The notes under the pieces are model-generated. The model was not told where the DNA came from, searched no databases, and saw only the letters and a program-made list of their open reading frames with translations. DNA of 64,000 bases. Source: Pelodera strongyloides (Eukaryota > Nematoda > Chromadorea > Rhabditida > Rhabditidae). Each line of letters starts with the position of its first letter. Positions within the stretch are counted from its first letter, which is position 1. Of the stretch, positions 25,365 through 37,428 are shown one piece after another. The DNA is taken from assembly GCA_036852015.1 (NCBI GenBank), contig JAANDG010000379.1, positions 1 through 64,000 of the forward strand, in the 5' to 3' direction. The position numbers and the translations under genes are program-made.

Positions 25365-27719
25365 GTAATTTTGTTTTAGATTTTTATTTGGATAGGCATT
25401 GTGTAGTATAATCATGTATCTTCGAAATGCTATGGATAGCTGAATGGATAGTTTATATACTAGGTGCGCAAGCTTATGTTCAATGTCTTAAACTCAAACA
25501 GTACACTATTTTTGCAGTGCAAAATGTGTATCTAATTTGTGTAGTCATGTTGCGCTGTCCTAGTGTTGTCCAGTTTTTACGCATCGGTAATTTCAGAAGG
25601 AATCATTTTATTCGTTTTATTAAACATACATGTAATAGTAATCAAAAAATCCGTAAATATTAACCCAGCATTGGAAATTGAATCTCACAAGCAAGGGTAT
25701 ATGAGAATAATTCAAACTGCCTTTCATAAATGTCCACTAAGCGACACTCAACAGGTATTATCCGAAACGTGTAAAGAACAGTATACCGAAATCAATGTTG
25801 CATGAAGCAAAAGTTCTGCAAGTTCTCTCTCCACCTCGCGTTCTCATTGCAAAGTCCCGGTTTTGCACTTGCACACGTTTTGAACACAATTTCACGTGGT
25901 GAACGACGTGAAAAGGCAAAAATTTGTGGAAAAATGCGGCTATAACCGGGTCCGCGAAGGGAATATCGGTTACGTACGCGTGCGAATTTGTGTCCGCATC
26001 CGCGCCGGCGTGACATAAGCTGAGCCGTCAAATATCGGTGCACGCCCGGATCTGCCCAGTTCATCCTTGCCTTCCGCCTATCAGAATCACTAGTTGATCC
26101 ACCATTGGAGCTTTACGTTTGCTGCTTTAGTGCCGCGCGCTCTTGTGAAGCCGCAGAAACCCACGCAAGTAAGTGCAACAATACTATAACTATAAGGATT
26201 GCTTTCCATGTTCCACATTGTAATAATATCATTTTCCGCTTGCCTCAAAAGTTACGAAATCTTCACTTCAGTGATAGTCCTAAAAATATTTTTCTTTTTG
26301 GCGCATAAGAATTTTTTGTTGTTGCTCAGTGTCATATAGCCAATTGGCAATACCACTTATCATACCGCTTTGAACTCAATTTGTAACACAAAACGGACGT
26401 GGTTTCTAATGATTTGGTTGCGATCTACACATATGCACATCATGTGTTGACCTTCTTACTAAATAAAACCTAAAACCCACGGTCCATGTGCACTGACGTT
26501 TCGTCTTCCAAATTCCAAGTCTTGCTATAATTTACAGTGTGAAAATAGTTGCAGACGTATACGGTAGATGTCTGACTACTGACTCATCGGTCACTTTTCG
26601 TTTTCATTTTCTTTTTCTCTTTTCCGTTTCCGGATTGGATCAAATGACCAAAAGTTCCTTGCGGAAGCGGTCGACTCATTTCCTTACACGGCGCTTCTTC
26701 CGAAACAACAACAACACGCTTCCGGAAAAGGAACTATTTCTCTTGTCGCCTGCGTCTGTCTCACTTTCCGTAAAAGGGAATGTCTTTCTCATTCTCTCGG
26801 ACCTTCGCCTCCTTCACTTCTTCTCTCTTTTTCATCTTACGCGCTCCCGATCTCTCGAGTAGGGACTTAAGAGCTTCTGCTTCCTTACTTGGTGACATCG
26901 ATCATTCCCTTGTATCGATCTCTACTATATTGATTGATAGCGCAGGAACTTGAGCTACCGCCTGACTTTATAATGCGTCAAGTATAGAGGACCGTTGGAG
27001 GTAGGTATTGCTATATGTATTTTTTACGATTACTAGTAATGTTATGAGCGAGCCATCCCCGACCGTTGCACATATTGTCGTGGATGGCCAAAACCTTGCT
27101 ACTTGTAAACTTCTACAGCTTCTCTAGAATATCAAACCTCAAAATCCGAAATTCGAAGTTTGATGTATCTACCTTGAAGTCAATAAAAATATAATTGGGG
27201 GTTTTCTTTCTTTTTATTCTTCTATGATTTTCATTATGTACAAATCCTGCCATCAGTCAGCCGGATACATTTCTGAAATACATATGAATTTTGATCAAAA
27301 TATTTAAGCAGCATTGTGTGCATTTAGATTTATTCTCCGGTACTGTAAGTCGGCATATTTTCTCGAGTCGAAAAAAAACATAGATGTTTATTTGCTTTAT
27401 TTGCTAGTCTATGTGCTCCAAAGTAATCTGGCACTTTTGATTGTTTTTGGCAAACACTCCTGTGATTCTAGCTAGTTAGCATACAGATGCTTTCAATTGT
27501 TCTGAGAAATTTTGCACAATTGTTTTTTTTTTGCAAAAAAAAAAGAAAAAGAAAAAGAAAGAATAATATCTAGGACAAAAAGACCATCGATGCACTTGTT
27601 CCTACCATAAAGTACCTAAAATAAACAAAGTATTGTTGTATTTTTTATGATTAGGGAGTGGTACAACATTTTAATTTCCCCCCAGCCTAGAGGTTTCGCC
27701 TATTTTTATCCACCTTCGC

Positions 27720-27817
27720 AGTCTCTGGATCTCTCTAACTCTCTATGTTTTCCTCTTCCCTTTCTCTCTCTCACTCTCTCTTTCCTTTTTTTTTCCCTTT
27801 TTGTCTGTCTTCTCTTT

Positions 27818-27870
<53 letters not shown>

Positions 27871-27945
27871 TGTATATGGTATATCCACTAACTCCCTATC
27901 TAAACTACACAATTCTCTCTCTCTCACTCTCTCTCTCTCTCAGTC
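27720..27945. repeat. CT microsatellite
   Basis: Long CT tract with a nearly pure (CT)n core around 27822-27867 and further blocks to 27945. Open frames across it (poly Leu-Ser, or poly Arg-Glu on the other strand) are artefacts of the repeat. Confidence 0.9.
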
Positions 27946-28562
27946 GTATTATCATCTACTACAAGGCTCTGAGGCCCAGCTCTCAAGGGGCGCCTGGTTG
28001 ACTGTGTAAGCCATACCCAAGTTGCTACACGAAGATAAACTGTCTACGCGCGCAACGACCGCAATGTACACTCGCAAAACTATTTACATTCCGTTTAAAA
28101 CCAACCCCGGTCCCTCGACTACTCGAGTTTACCTGAAAAGAGACACTCAGAAAAACAGACGTCAGAAGAGAAACAGAGTGATAGAGCCTGCTAGAGAAAC
28201 AGTGGGAGAGACGGAGAGAAAGAGAGAGAGAAGAGAGTATGGAGGTTAGTGTGATTTATTCAGCTAGAACGATAGCGGCGAGAGGAAGAGAAGACGAAAA
28301 AAAAAAACGAAACTAGTAAAAAGGTTAATTCTTGAGTATATCAATTTTAGACAATGAGTGTTTTGTGGGGGTGTCGAGGGAGGGGGAGGGGGAGAGAAGC
28401 AGAGAGAGAGAGAAAAGAGAGAGAGAGCGTATACATAGTTCTGACAGGATAAGAAGAGACATGGATGACTAGACAAGTTTTGTATTGCACCTTGAATGTT
28501 GCGTTATTTGTAAATATATTGTAAATAAAGGGTTGATGCAGGATCCATGTTGGGATCCAAGA

Positions 28563-28794
28563 TTAAAGGGATCGGTTCACCTGAAATAGTGTCTGTTTTT
28601 TTTTGTTTCTTTAGTTTCTATAAGGGATAATAAAAATTTGGAATACAAAAAGTAGTGTTCAATTTCAATACTCACGAAGATATTGGGTGATAAAGTGGTG
28701 GATTGATCGGACCGAAATGCAAAAAGGGTAATTGTCCTGTACAAACAAGGAAAATAAAGAAACAAGGTGTTTTCAGGTGAATAGATCCCTTTAA
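28563..28794. mobile_element. TTAA fold-back MITE
   Basis: Ends TTAAAGGGATCGGTTCACC and its inverse (...GGTGAATAGATCCCTTTAA). The first half closely matches the arm of the larger palindrome at 60032-60395, so the two belong to one subfamily. Non-coding, about 230 bp, flanked by TTAA. Confidence 0.8.
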
Positions 28795-29098
28795 TGTTAA
28801 CGTTGAGTTCACTAATTGAGACCACTACAGTGAGACAAAGAAACAGAGAACGATAGAGAACGATAGAGCACAAATGCGGAGAGAAAGTGAGATATATCAG
28901 CCTAGGTGAGAAACACGACCTGCGCAATACAAGCATGTTGCTTCCAAGTATGCGACAGCTCTCGTAGTCGAGGAATTTTACTCTCTCGTATTCTCTTCTC
29001 TGTCTCTCTCATTCCTTATCATTCTTTCTAAGTCTGTAACTTCTCGCTGTTTCGAAACTAAGTGCGCAGCTCGCAACACGCTTCAGTTCAACCACAAA

Positions 29099-29127
29099 AT
29101 GGTCTGCAAGAAGTGCCAGTCGAGTCG
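29099..29127 (+). CDS. Candidate first exon, MVCKKC start
   Basis: ATG with a good context (ACAAAATGG) encodes MVCKKCQSS and ends at GTAAGT in phase 2. A CTTCAG acceptor lies 12 nt upstream, as in the confirmed genes here. The start recalls CRIPT (cysteine-rich PDZ-binding protein), which begins with a similar CxxC, but I could not find the rest of that protein downstream. Confidence 0.25.
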
Positions 29128-30058
29128 GTAAGTAGCTAATTGAAGATTTGTACTTTTCAAGAGAATATAGATTACTGAGGAATTGGGTTATGGATATTTT
29201 CAAACCACTCTCGCTTTCACTCTCTATCCTAATAGCGATGCCAGTTATCGCAGACTGAAGCAGAGAAAAAAAAAGCAACATTTTTTTACGAGTAACATAA
29301 AATCATAAATTCACCCTGTCCACGTAGCCTGACCCTTTCGTGACGCATGAGGAAAGCACAGGGTAGCGCGGGCTCACTTTCACCCAGGCGAGCATGCTTG
29401 CGGGCCCGCTCGCGGCTATAAGCTCGTAATCTTTTGATTCGGCCAAAATGCGCTGACCCGCGCGGTACGCCTTCCTTCACGATTCGCACAAAACGTAAAC
29501 AACGATCCTGTTAATTATACGGTATTCAACATGACTATATAAGCTCAACTGTCGAGTAGTACAGGGTGTTTTTGCCATAACTTCTTCAATAATATTTCAC
29601 TATCGTACTCAAGCTACACGTGTATTCGAGCTATCCCCGACTATTACGGGTGCCTTCCTTCCTTCATATAAAAAAGAACCAATAACATAATCATACATTA
29701 ATCTAATTAATTAATAATCAGTATATTTGTTATCCGATACTCAAGCTACACGTGTATTATATTCAAGAAAAGCTGTTGTACTGAATAAAGTACGCACTCC
29801 ATTTTGCTAATATCTGGAAATCTCGAACAACTGAAATATGATTGTCTTCGAGCTGATAAAACGTTTCTATAAGGGAAAAGGTAAGAAATAGGAAGTTGCA
29901 TCAGCATTTACATTTGCGCGCAATTTATTTGTTATTTGTTGGTCGTAGGGTAGGTAAAACATTACTAATCAATGAAGAAATGTGTATTCACATTTAGAGT
30001 CAAAAGTGAGAGGCAAGGTCTCTATGAGACAGGAATGATTTCCAATTTTTGAAAATAG

Positions 30059-30223
30059 TTAAAGCGAAATGGGGGTTTTTAAACGCATCGAGTACACTAA
30101 CAGCATATGCAAATGAACATAAATTAAAAAAAACCGAGCTAAATTCGAGCAAATTATAATAAATACGCAAGAATTCAGTTGACCACGATGCGTTTAAAAA
30201 AACCGGCTGGTATTTTGCTTTAA
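30059..30223. mobile_element. TTAA fold-back MITE, AAAGCGAAAT type
   Basis: Left end TTAAAGCGAAAT; right end is the inverse (...GGTATTTTGCTTTAA). Member of the second TTAA family seen also at 30572, 46288, 49124 and 59222. Non-coding. Confidence 0.75.
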
Positions 30224-30571
30224 AAGTTAACGCTGACATGGTCCCTCAGTCCACTTTTCTCAATGCTGAGGGGCCCCAACCAGTTTGGGACCAGCTCGAG
30301 ATGGACAGGGATTTTCATGAAAAAAGTACATGCAAACAAACATTGATGTAGATCGTTTGATGGTCTTTAGTTCTAATTGCTAGTCCGGCACTTTACGTGG
30401 ATTTACATTATAGTAAGAAAAAAATGAGGTTTTGAACCACATCAAAACGGTGTATACAATCATCTTATTGATCGTAAAACATGCAACTCATCATATGTAG
30501 CTGCAGCTGCGGCCATACGAACATGAATGAGAGTGAGAGCCAACGGAAGGGACTTGGTACTAGTTCTTTCA

Positions 30572-30751
30572 TTAAAGGGAAATACCGGCCGGTTTTTGAA
30601 GTGCATAGTGGACAAATGAATCCTTACGTATTTATGCTAATTTACTCGAATTTAGCTGTTTTTTATTATAATTTATGTTCATTTGCATAAGCTGCATAAG
30701 AACGCTGGTGTGCACGATGTGTTTCAAAAACCGGCCGGTATTTCGTTTTAA
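30572..30751. mobile_element. TTAA fold-back MITE, CCGGCCGG type
   Basis: About 180 bp with near-perfect inverted ends: GGAAATACCGGCCGGTTTTT on the left and its inverse at 30725-30747, flanked by TTAA. Non-coding. Confidence 0.8.
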
Positions 30752-31490
30752 CAAATATATTGTCAACAACAAAATACAGTAGACAGAATTAAGACAATAC
30801 GCATAAACGTTTATCCCTGGAATGATTTGACTAACGCTTTCTCGCGATGGTTCAATCTTGAATGGCCTCAAATGACATTAAGATTGTTTGCGCTCTTGTC
30901 TGACATTAGTTTTCTAAGGGTGCGCCGGCGCGTTTGCCATCGGGACAAGGGTAAGGCCGGGTCGCGTAGGACTGGAGTACTTAAGCCTGATCCGCGCCCG
31001 CTTACGCCCCACATAACTTGCGCGCTTAACAGTCATGAACGTTGATCAACAGCTGTTCGTGTCATACTGAAAGCTAGACTTGTAGTTATTGTACCTTTCT
31101 CTCATTTTACTTTACTTCGTCTTACTTTGTATAGGTTTCTGGCTTCGCAATGATCAACATTATTAGGACATAATCGGCCAGTACAATAAGTATCACATTT
31201 ATTTTTGCGGCGCTCTGTAAAAAAACTTCCTACAAAAAATTAAAATATTACAACATTTAAACTGCAAATTTCTATGAAATCACACAAATTCCAACAATAA
31301 AATGAGAACAGAAACTCCTAATGTTTGTTGGCGCCTTTTCTACGATACATTTTCTTGTATTCGCATTGTTCTTCCATGCAACGAACACTAGCAGAGGCTT
31401 ACCGGGTTTGTTTGTTACAGTATAATCCCATAGCCTAGGTTAGCAATTCGTACTCTGGTCTTATATCTTTTCTCATTGAGCTGTATCCTA

Positions 31491-31510
31491 TTTCAGACTA
31501 CCTCCTTCGG
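31491..31510 (+). promoter_or_regulatory. Splice acceptor upstream of SLC17 start
   Basis: CCTATTTCAG ends at 31496, leaving 14 nt before the ATG at 31511. Consistent with spliced-leader trans-splicing or a 5'UTR intron. Confidence 0.5.
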
Positions 31511-34500
31511 ATGTCAGCTGTTTATCCGGTCAGCGATGGATTGCCGTCGCAGCCGAAACGCGACGCCGCATACCGCTGGTTCCCATCGTTTAGATTGCTG
31601 ACCGCCTCGCTGCTATGTCTCTGCTTTGCCAGGTAAAGTATATTGGAGGTTCAACCCGTAAGGTTTCCTGATAGTCATACATTTATTCCAATTTCGCTAT
31701 ATTTCCTTTCCGCACGAAAGGTTAATTCACTGCCGGGAAAAACGTTCTAACTATTTAATAATTGTTTGCCCTTACTTGAGCGTTCGATCGATAAATCGAT
31801 ATTTTATTCAGCGTGCACATGATGAACAGCAATATGGGCATGGCAATTGTTTGTATGGTAAATTCGTCCGAGTTTGCCGATAATGATACAAATATTGTCA
31901 TCCCCGAGGGTGCGCCCAAGTTAAACTGGAGCCCTGATCAACAGGTACATTTTTTCTTCATAAGTGGTTTAAAATGCACCTCTTGCAACATAAAATTATT
32001 TACTATATTGATAGATAGTCTTTTTTATATACTAAGCTGATAATTACATTTCCTTTACAGTGTCCTGACAAGGTCCCTTTTTTATATAATAACTTTCCAG
32101 GGTTACATCTTCTCGTCTTTCAATCTCGGTCTCCTGTTCATGTTGTTGACCGGATTTCTCGCTGACAAATTTAATGCTAAATACATGATTGTGGCAGCGG
32201 TAATGATGGCATGCGTCGCTAACATTATCATACCAGTTTTGTCACCAATCAGGTGAGTGCTATAAAGATGACTCATATTATCCAAATGAAAATATATCGT
32301 CATTTTTTCTGTGAGTTTGAAACAGTTGACTGATTGCAATTTTTCCGATTGTTTTTGCAAGGAAACCTCAGTTCCCAGTAAATATAAATACCTCAATCGT
32401 ATTCATTAAAATCGTTATCAAGGAACGTTTGTTTTACTTTTAAAATGATAATCAAACAAATATTCAGTGTTTACTGGGCAGTGCTCGGTCGGTTCATGGT
32501 CGGGTTTGCTGACGCTCTTCTACAGCCGGCGGTAAATTCGCTGGTAACTCGCTGGTTCCCTTCTAGCGAACGGAGTTACGCACTGAGCTTGGCGACTGGA
32601 GGACGGCAAATTGGTCTGTTACAGTTACAGTAACACAAAAACTTATAAAACGTTTTGTAGCTGATTCTAGATGACTAGTAGCTGTTCCCTGAATTAGGTT
32701 CTCCGAAGCAGCATTCACTTTTGGGCTTTTGGACTGTCAAATTGTTAGCCATTTCCAAGCTGTTGCCAAAAGCTTACGTCAAGAATCGTTAATATTCAAG
32801 GATCAGACTCATTACTTCAAAATCTCAAAATAGTATGTATCTTACAGGCGCTTTAATCATCGTACCCACTGCCGGCGCTCTGTGTTCTCAAACTTCACTG
32901 TTTGGCGGTTGGCCGAGTATTTTCTACATTTCATCATTCGTCGGAACCGTATTCATCATTATTTATATTATTATGGGTGAGCTCTTTCTCTTGTAATATT
33001 TTATTTCAATTCACGAATGTCGTGAACGTATACATTGTTGTGCAAAAATTATCCAAAAATGGATATGGTTAATTTGAAACTTTGAAACAATTAATTGGCT
33101 TGTAGGTGCTGATAAACCTTCCAAACAATCGTGTATTGCTGAGGCGGAGCTGAATTTCATCACGGCTGCCAATAGCAGTGAAGACTGTGGCAAAAAGAGA
33201 ACTGAGAGACAGGTAATAAATCGAGTGCAGCTTGTGCGCACATCAGGCAAGTAGTAGTATAGTAAAGTAATATTGCGCATGTATGCGTGCAGACTGCAAT
33301 AGACGAGATGCATGCGCACCCACTGCACCAGCTGGCTACGCGTTCGTGCTCTAAATATGCGCGGCTGTGTTACTGGTGGAATTGTTTAATAACAAATTGG
33401 CACTATAACTAAAGATTTGCCTGATGCAAAATCCTCCGCATTTAGGTTCCCTGGACAGAAGTGCTGAGTTCGGGACCAGTTTGGGCGGCCGTAACTGCTA
33501 TAATCTGCCATGAATTCCCACTGATGACTATGATCATGTTCTTGCCGAGGTGTGACTTTTTAACACTTATTTTATGCAAGGGTCAGGCTCATCAGAAAAT
33601 CAAAATACTGCAACTCTCACAGCATGCACTGCTCAGCCATGAGGATACAAGCAAGACAACAATTATTTACGAACAAAAAAGGCAATTAGACAGCACATGG
33701 CAATTAGCTAATTAATCGAAATTAGGCCTAATTTTGTACTATCAGTTATCTTCACGACGTGCATCACTACTCATCCACGAAGAACGGTTTGATGTCGGCT
33801 CTGCCAACACTTAGCCTTTGGATTTCAAAAGTCGGTTCAAGTTATGCAAATTCGTGGCTGCAAACGCACACCACATGGAACAAGAGCACAATTTGCAAGG
33901 TACGTGTTCAATTATAATTAGCTGTCGTCAAAACAGAACCTATGGGCTTCTGAACATGGAATTATTTTTCGCGTGTATCAAGAGTTTATGAGTATTTCCA
34001 TCCTGTTTTCACAAAAGCTGGTCGAGAATCTAGGTCTAGGTAAGCTATGATACATGGAACGGCTTTTGTTTGGAAATTGGGAACTAATTATGTGACAGCA
34101 TGCAGAAAATTCAGAAATAAAGGATTGTTCATGCTTTCTTTAATCGGATTGTTCCAGAAATACTGAAGATTGCTCCAATTCTTGCAGAAATTTTTGTTAG
34201 GATCCTGTGACCTTAGGCTTAGGACTATTTGTTCTTAGGTCCTAAACGGAGTCGGTTCATTCTTCCTTGGTGTGTTCCTCATTGCCACGACACTTCTCGA
34301 CTCCACAAAGGCCTCGTTAGCAGTCCTATTCCTGTGTCTTTCGATGGCGTCGGCTGGTAAGATTTATAAGGAATAATCAAAATAATAAATGACGTTATGA
34401 TATAAAACAAAAGACAATTTTGGATATGTAAGTGCAACTTGAAACCAACCAACTACAAAACCCCTGTTAAGAATTTGAGAGGTTTTCATGAACTGTCGTG

Positions 34501-35354
34501 CTGTAAACCTTTAGTTTTCCGCGTTGCAATTATGTCTACGCGGCCTACATAGATAGGTGAATACAGATTTTAACATTTAGGACTTCATGCGCCCGGGTGT
34601 CAAACAGCTCTAGTGTCAGTGGCGCCAGCCTATTCCGGCACAATCACTGGATTTGCATTCTTTTTCGTGGCTTGTGCCGGAATTGTCAACCCCTTGATTA
34701 CAAAGTGGATCGTTAAGGTTAATTTACCTAGGTAGTTCTTACCTTAGAGATCCAACTTCAGCAGATCGAGCAAGCTGCGTGGATCCCCGTTTTCCATTTT
34801 CTTCAATCAGCGGCGATTCGGCCGCTGTGAAAGAATCACTGCAGCGTTAAATTTAGAAATAACTAAAATTCAACGCAAATGTATGCCTTAAACTTAAACA
34901 CTATATGTTTGCATGGGGCACCAATCACTTGCCTATGATTGTTTTTGAATATTAATCTAATGGCGTCGTTTAGACGGGCTCCGCAACGGAGTGGAATATT
35001 GTCTTCTACATCTCTACAGTTATCGCGGTACTTCCTTGTATAACGTTCACGTTGTTCGGATCTGCTGAGGTAAGCTAATATACCGAGGCGTGCCATAACA
35101 GAATACACATATGACATACCTATACGTCCTACGATTAGTTTTACTATTATAACAAACTTCAGGAGCAAGCTGTGAATGTTTTAGCTGGTGCACATTCTCA
35201 TAAGATGTTCCTAGTATTTATGAAAACCTATGGACATTTTCATATTAAAAATAATATTCAAAATTTCCAGGTGCAATCATGGGCCGTGAATCAAAAAAAG
35301 AACGTGGATGACATGCAAAAAGATAAGCCAGCGGTCGACACGGAAGCAGCGTAA
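31511..35354 (+). CDS. SLC17-type MFS anion transporter, complete
   Basis: Predicted plasma-membrane or vesicular solute carrier of the Na/phosphate-vesicular glutamate-sialin family (major facilitator superfamily). Exons: 31511-31632, 31812-31944, 32101-32252, 32468-32613, 32848-32976, 33106-33212, 33446-33549, 33746-33899, 34239-34356, 34581-34717, 34974-35069, 35271-35354; 493 aa, normal for the family. The sequence shows repeated hydrophobic segments consistent with 12 helices, the early VHMMNSNMGMAIV helix, an Asn-rich loop (lumenal or extracellular), GRFMVGFADALLQPAVNSL, the RWFP-SER loop, and LPSYLHDV followed by GLMSALP. Substrate cannot be told from sequence. The last exon encodes a short hydrophilic tail and is duplicated at 40413, where the stop codon is lost. 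Confidence 0.93.
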
Positions 35355-36676
35355 ACTAAACGTGGTATTAAATGCGGCACGCGGTAGTGTGTGGACGTGG
35401 ACAATTTTTGACTCTCTTGATATCTATTCCATGTTTTACGGTCATTCTTCGCGGCTGTAATATTCTAGGTTTTGACCTTTCTCAATTAGTAGATATAGAG
35501 CTTTCCAATTATCATGGGTAATTAGGTAATTTTCCAGGAGATTGATTCTATTCTATTTCTAGTTGTGCTTTACTGAGATTTCAATGTGATTTTCTCATGT
35601 TGTAGATAGTGAAAATACTGCCAGTATGCTAGGTGGACTTCTAGGGCATTGAGCTAAAATGCGAGAATTGGATTCCTTTAAAAGGGATTTTTGGACTATA
35701 GCTTGTCAAGAATAACTAGAAGTCGACCAATAATATGCTAATTTCTGATTTGCCAGCACCAAGTACCCAGCGATCTAGCATCTCAAACACGCATTTACTA
35801 GTATTTATTTAGTCCACAAGGTTGCATTCACCACACCATATTCTTCTTGTTAGGGTTTTAGCCCAAAACTACCAGTCTGTCCGTGAATCACACCGTATCT
35901 CAGACAGCGTAAAAAATGCCCCCACGGTGAATGCAACTTTTTGCCTTGGAAAATGAACAATTATTTATTAACTTTAATAATTTCAGATAACATTGTTCTG
36001 ACTATTCTTTTATTCAAATAAATTTCGCTCTTTTACGGTTTTTCGCTCTCAGTAGTTGTATTCAATTGCGGCATTACTACTTAAACACTAATCTTTTCCC
36101 CATGTTTATATGTTGATGGCGTCTGTATTACCTGCATATTCCTAGTTGACAGTCAGCCCAATTTTCACATTGTTAGATTATTAACCCCAAGCCACCAAGC
36201 CTCTCTATGAGCATATGAACATGAACGTACATATGTAAACATACGCTGATTGCTTTGATAGACGTGCGTTGCTTTGTTTTTAATATTATTTTAGAGTACT
36301 CTCAAACACTTCCAAGCACTCGAACGTGAAACAGCCTAAAGCACAGTCGTAAATATCAATTAAAAATTTAATATCCATTTAACATTAACAACATTAACTT
36401 CTCTCATTTCATTGAGTTATTTACTTCCAGATTTCACATTGATAGCACATATCGTTTCATTGTAAGTTTTCTTTGTGATGTTTTTACATTGTTGCTAATT
36501 ATTTAGTAAAAAAACCTTTAATTTATGTATCGCGACCACCTACCAGGTGATTTACGTATATCGTAGGTGTATATATGAAATATGGCACAAAACAAAATGC
36601 ACATAACAGAAAAATGAAAAAAGTTAATGCACTCCTTCAAACAAAAAAAAACTGTGTCTGAATGTATAGATGTGTT

Positions 36677-37074
36677 TTAAAGGGACAGGCCCATCAAAAT
36701 AAACCTACATTTAAGATACGTTCATAATGACTATCAAGCATATTTATTACAATATATACAAACTAAATTTCACCATTATTCGCCCTGGAAAACATTTTTC
36801 CAGTGCGCTCAACGCATATGTATACCATAAAACTGCAGATTTCAAAGCTATATATGCAAATTTTAATCGCATTATGATTTCACGATAAATTTGCATTGAC
36901 GACAAGGATATTTGCGGCTTTACGGTACACATTTAAGCTGAGCGCATCGGAAAAAAAGTTTTCCATGGCAAATAAATGTGAAATTTAGTTTGTATATATT
37001 GTAATAAAAATGCTTGATAGTCACTATGAACGTATCGTAAATATAGGTTTACTTTGATGGGCCTGTCCCTTTAA
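36677..37074. mobile_element. TTAA fold-back MITE with empty site in unit 2
   Basis: Inverted ends AGGGACAGGCCCATCAAA within TTAA flanks, 398 bp, palindromic throughout. The matching place in unit 2 (41876-41879) is an intact GTGTTTTAAGAGTTAA without the element, so it inserted after the duplication with TTAA as target duplication. Confidence 0.92.
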
Positions 37075-37378
37075 GAGTTAAATATAATTAATAAGATAGG
37101 ATAATAAGCCTATGAGCTTCAGGTATTTGTATAAATATAACAGCAGCGATAGATACACAAAAGAAAATTAGTGCATACACATAATGCATATTAAAAAGGT
37201 CCCCTCCAAATTACGATTTGAATGGATGACTGGGTAGAATTAAAACGTTATTTTATTCAATCCTATACATAAATAATTTTAAAATATGGTCTTTTAACTA
37301 ATTAGATCGATAGAATTTCATTTTTTCGTCTAGGTACAAATTCAGGGTGGAAACTGAAAAAATGGGCTCTCTGATGTA

Positions 37379-37414
37379 ACCCAAACTATGTTAGCGTATC
37401 GCGCTAACAAAGGA
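37379..37414. repeat. Short hairpin motif, copy 2
   Basis: Near copy of 12390-12426: ACCCAAACTATGTTAGCG, then GCGCTAACAAAGGA. GTTAGCG and CGCTAAC pair around a short loop. It sits just 3' of the secreted-protein stop codon in unit 1 and is absent from unit 2. Confidence 0.6.
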
Positions 37415-37428
37415 AACAAAACGTATCA

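Larger units (their letters stand above)
20222..31490. other. Large mostly gene-free region
   Basis: About 11 kb between the divergent asns and SLC17 genes. Contents: a GC-rich island (20840-21065), GA/CT microsatellites, SINE-like stretches, a partial TTAA element (about 22700-22804), complete fold-back elements (28563-28794, 30059-30223, 30572-30751), CpG-rich patches near 25800-26070, 29320-29480 and 30915-31030, and two weak candidate first exons (21449 and 29099). Nothing else shows both splice signals and a recognisable protein. Confidence 0.55.
35355..37428. other. Non-coding part of unit 1
   Basis: Downstream sequence of SLC17 and of the convergent secreted-protein gene. The only structures seen are the fold-back MITE at 36677-37074 and the hairpin motif at 37379-37414. 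A similar stretch lies at 40662-42111 in unit 2. Confidence 0.6.

Noticed and set aside
26539..26862. 107-codon plus-strand frame
   Set aside because: Ser/Leu/Phe/Arg-biased CT-rich DNA with no domain or splice signals.
27647..28009. 120-codon frame of Leu and Ser
   Set aside because: Translation of a CT microsatellite.
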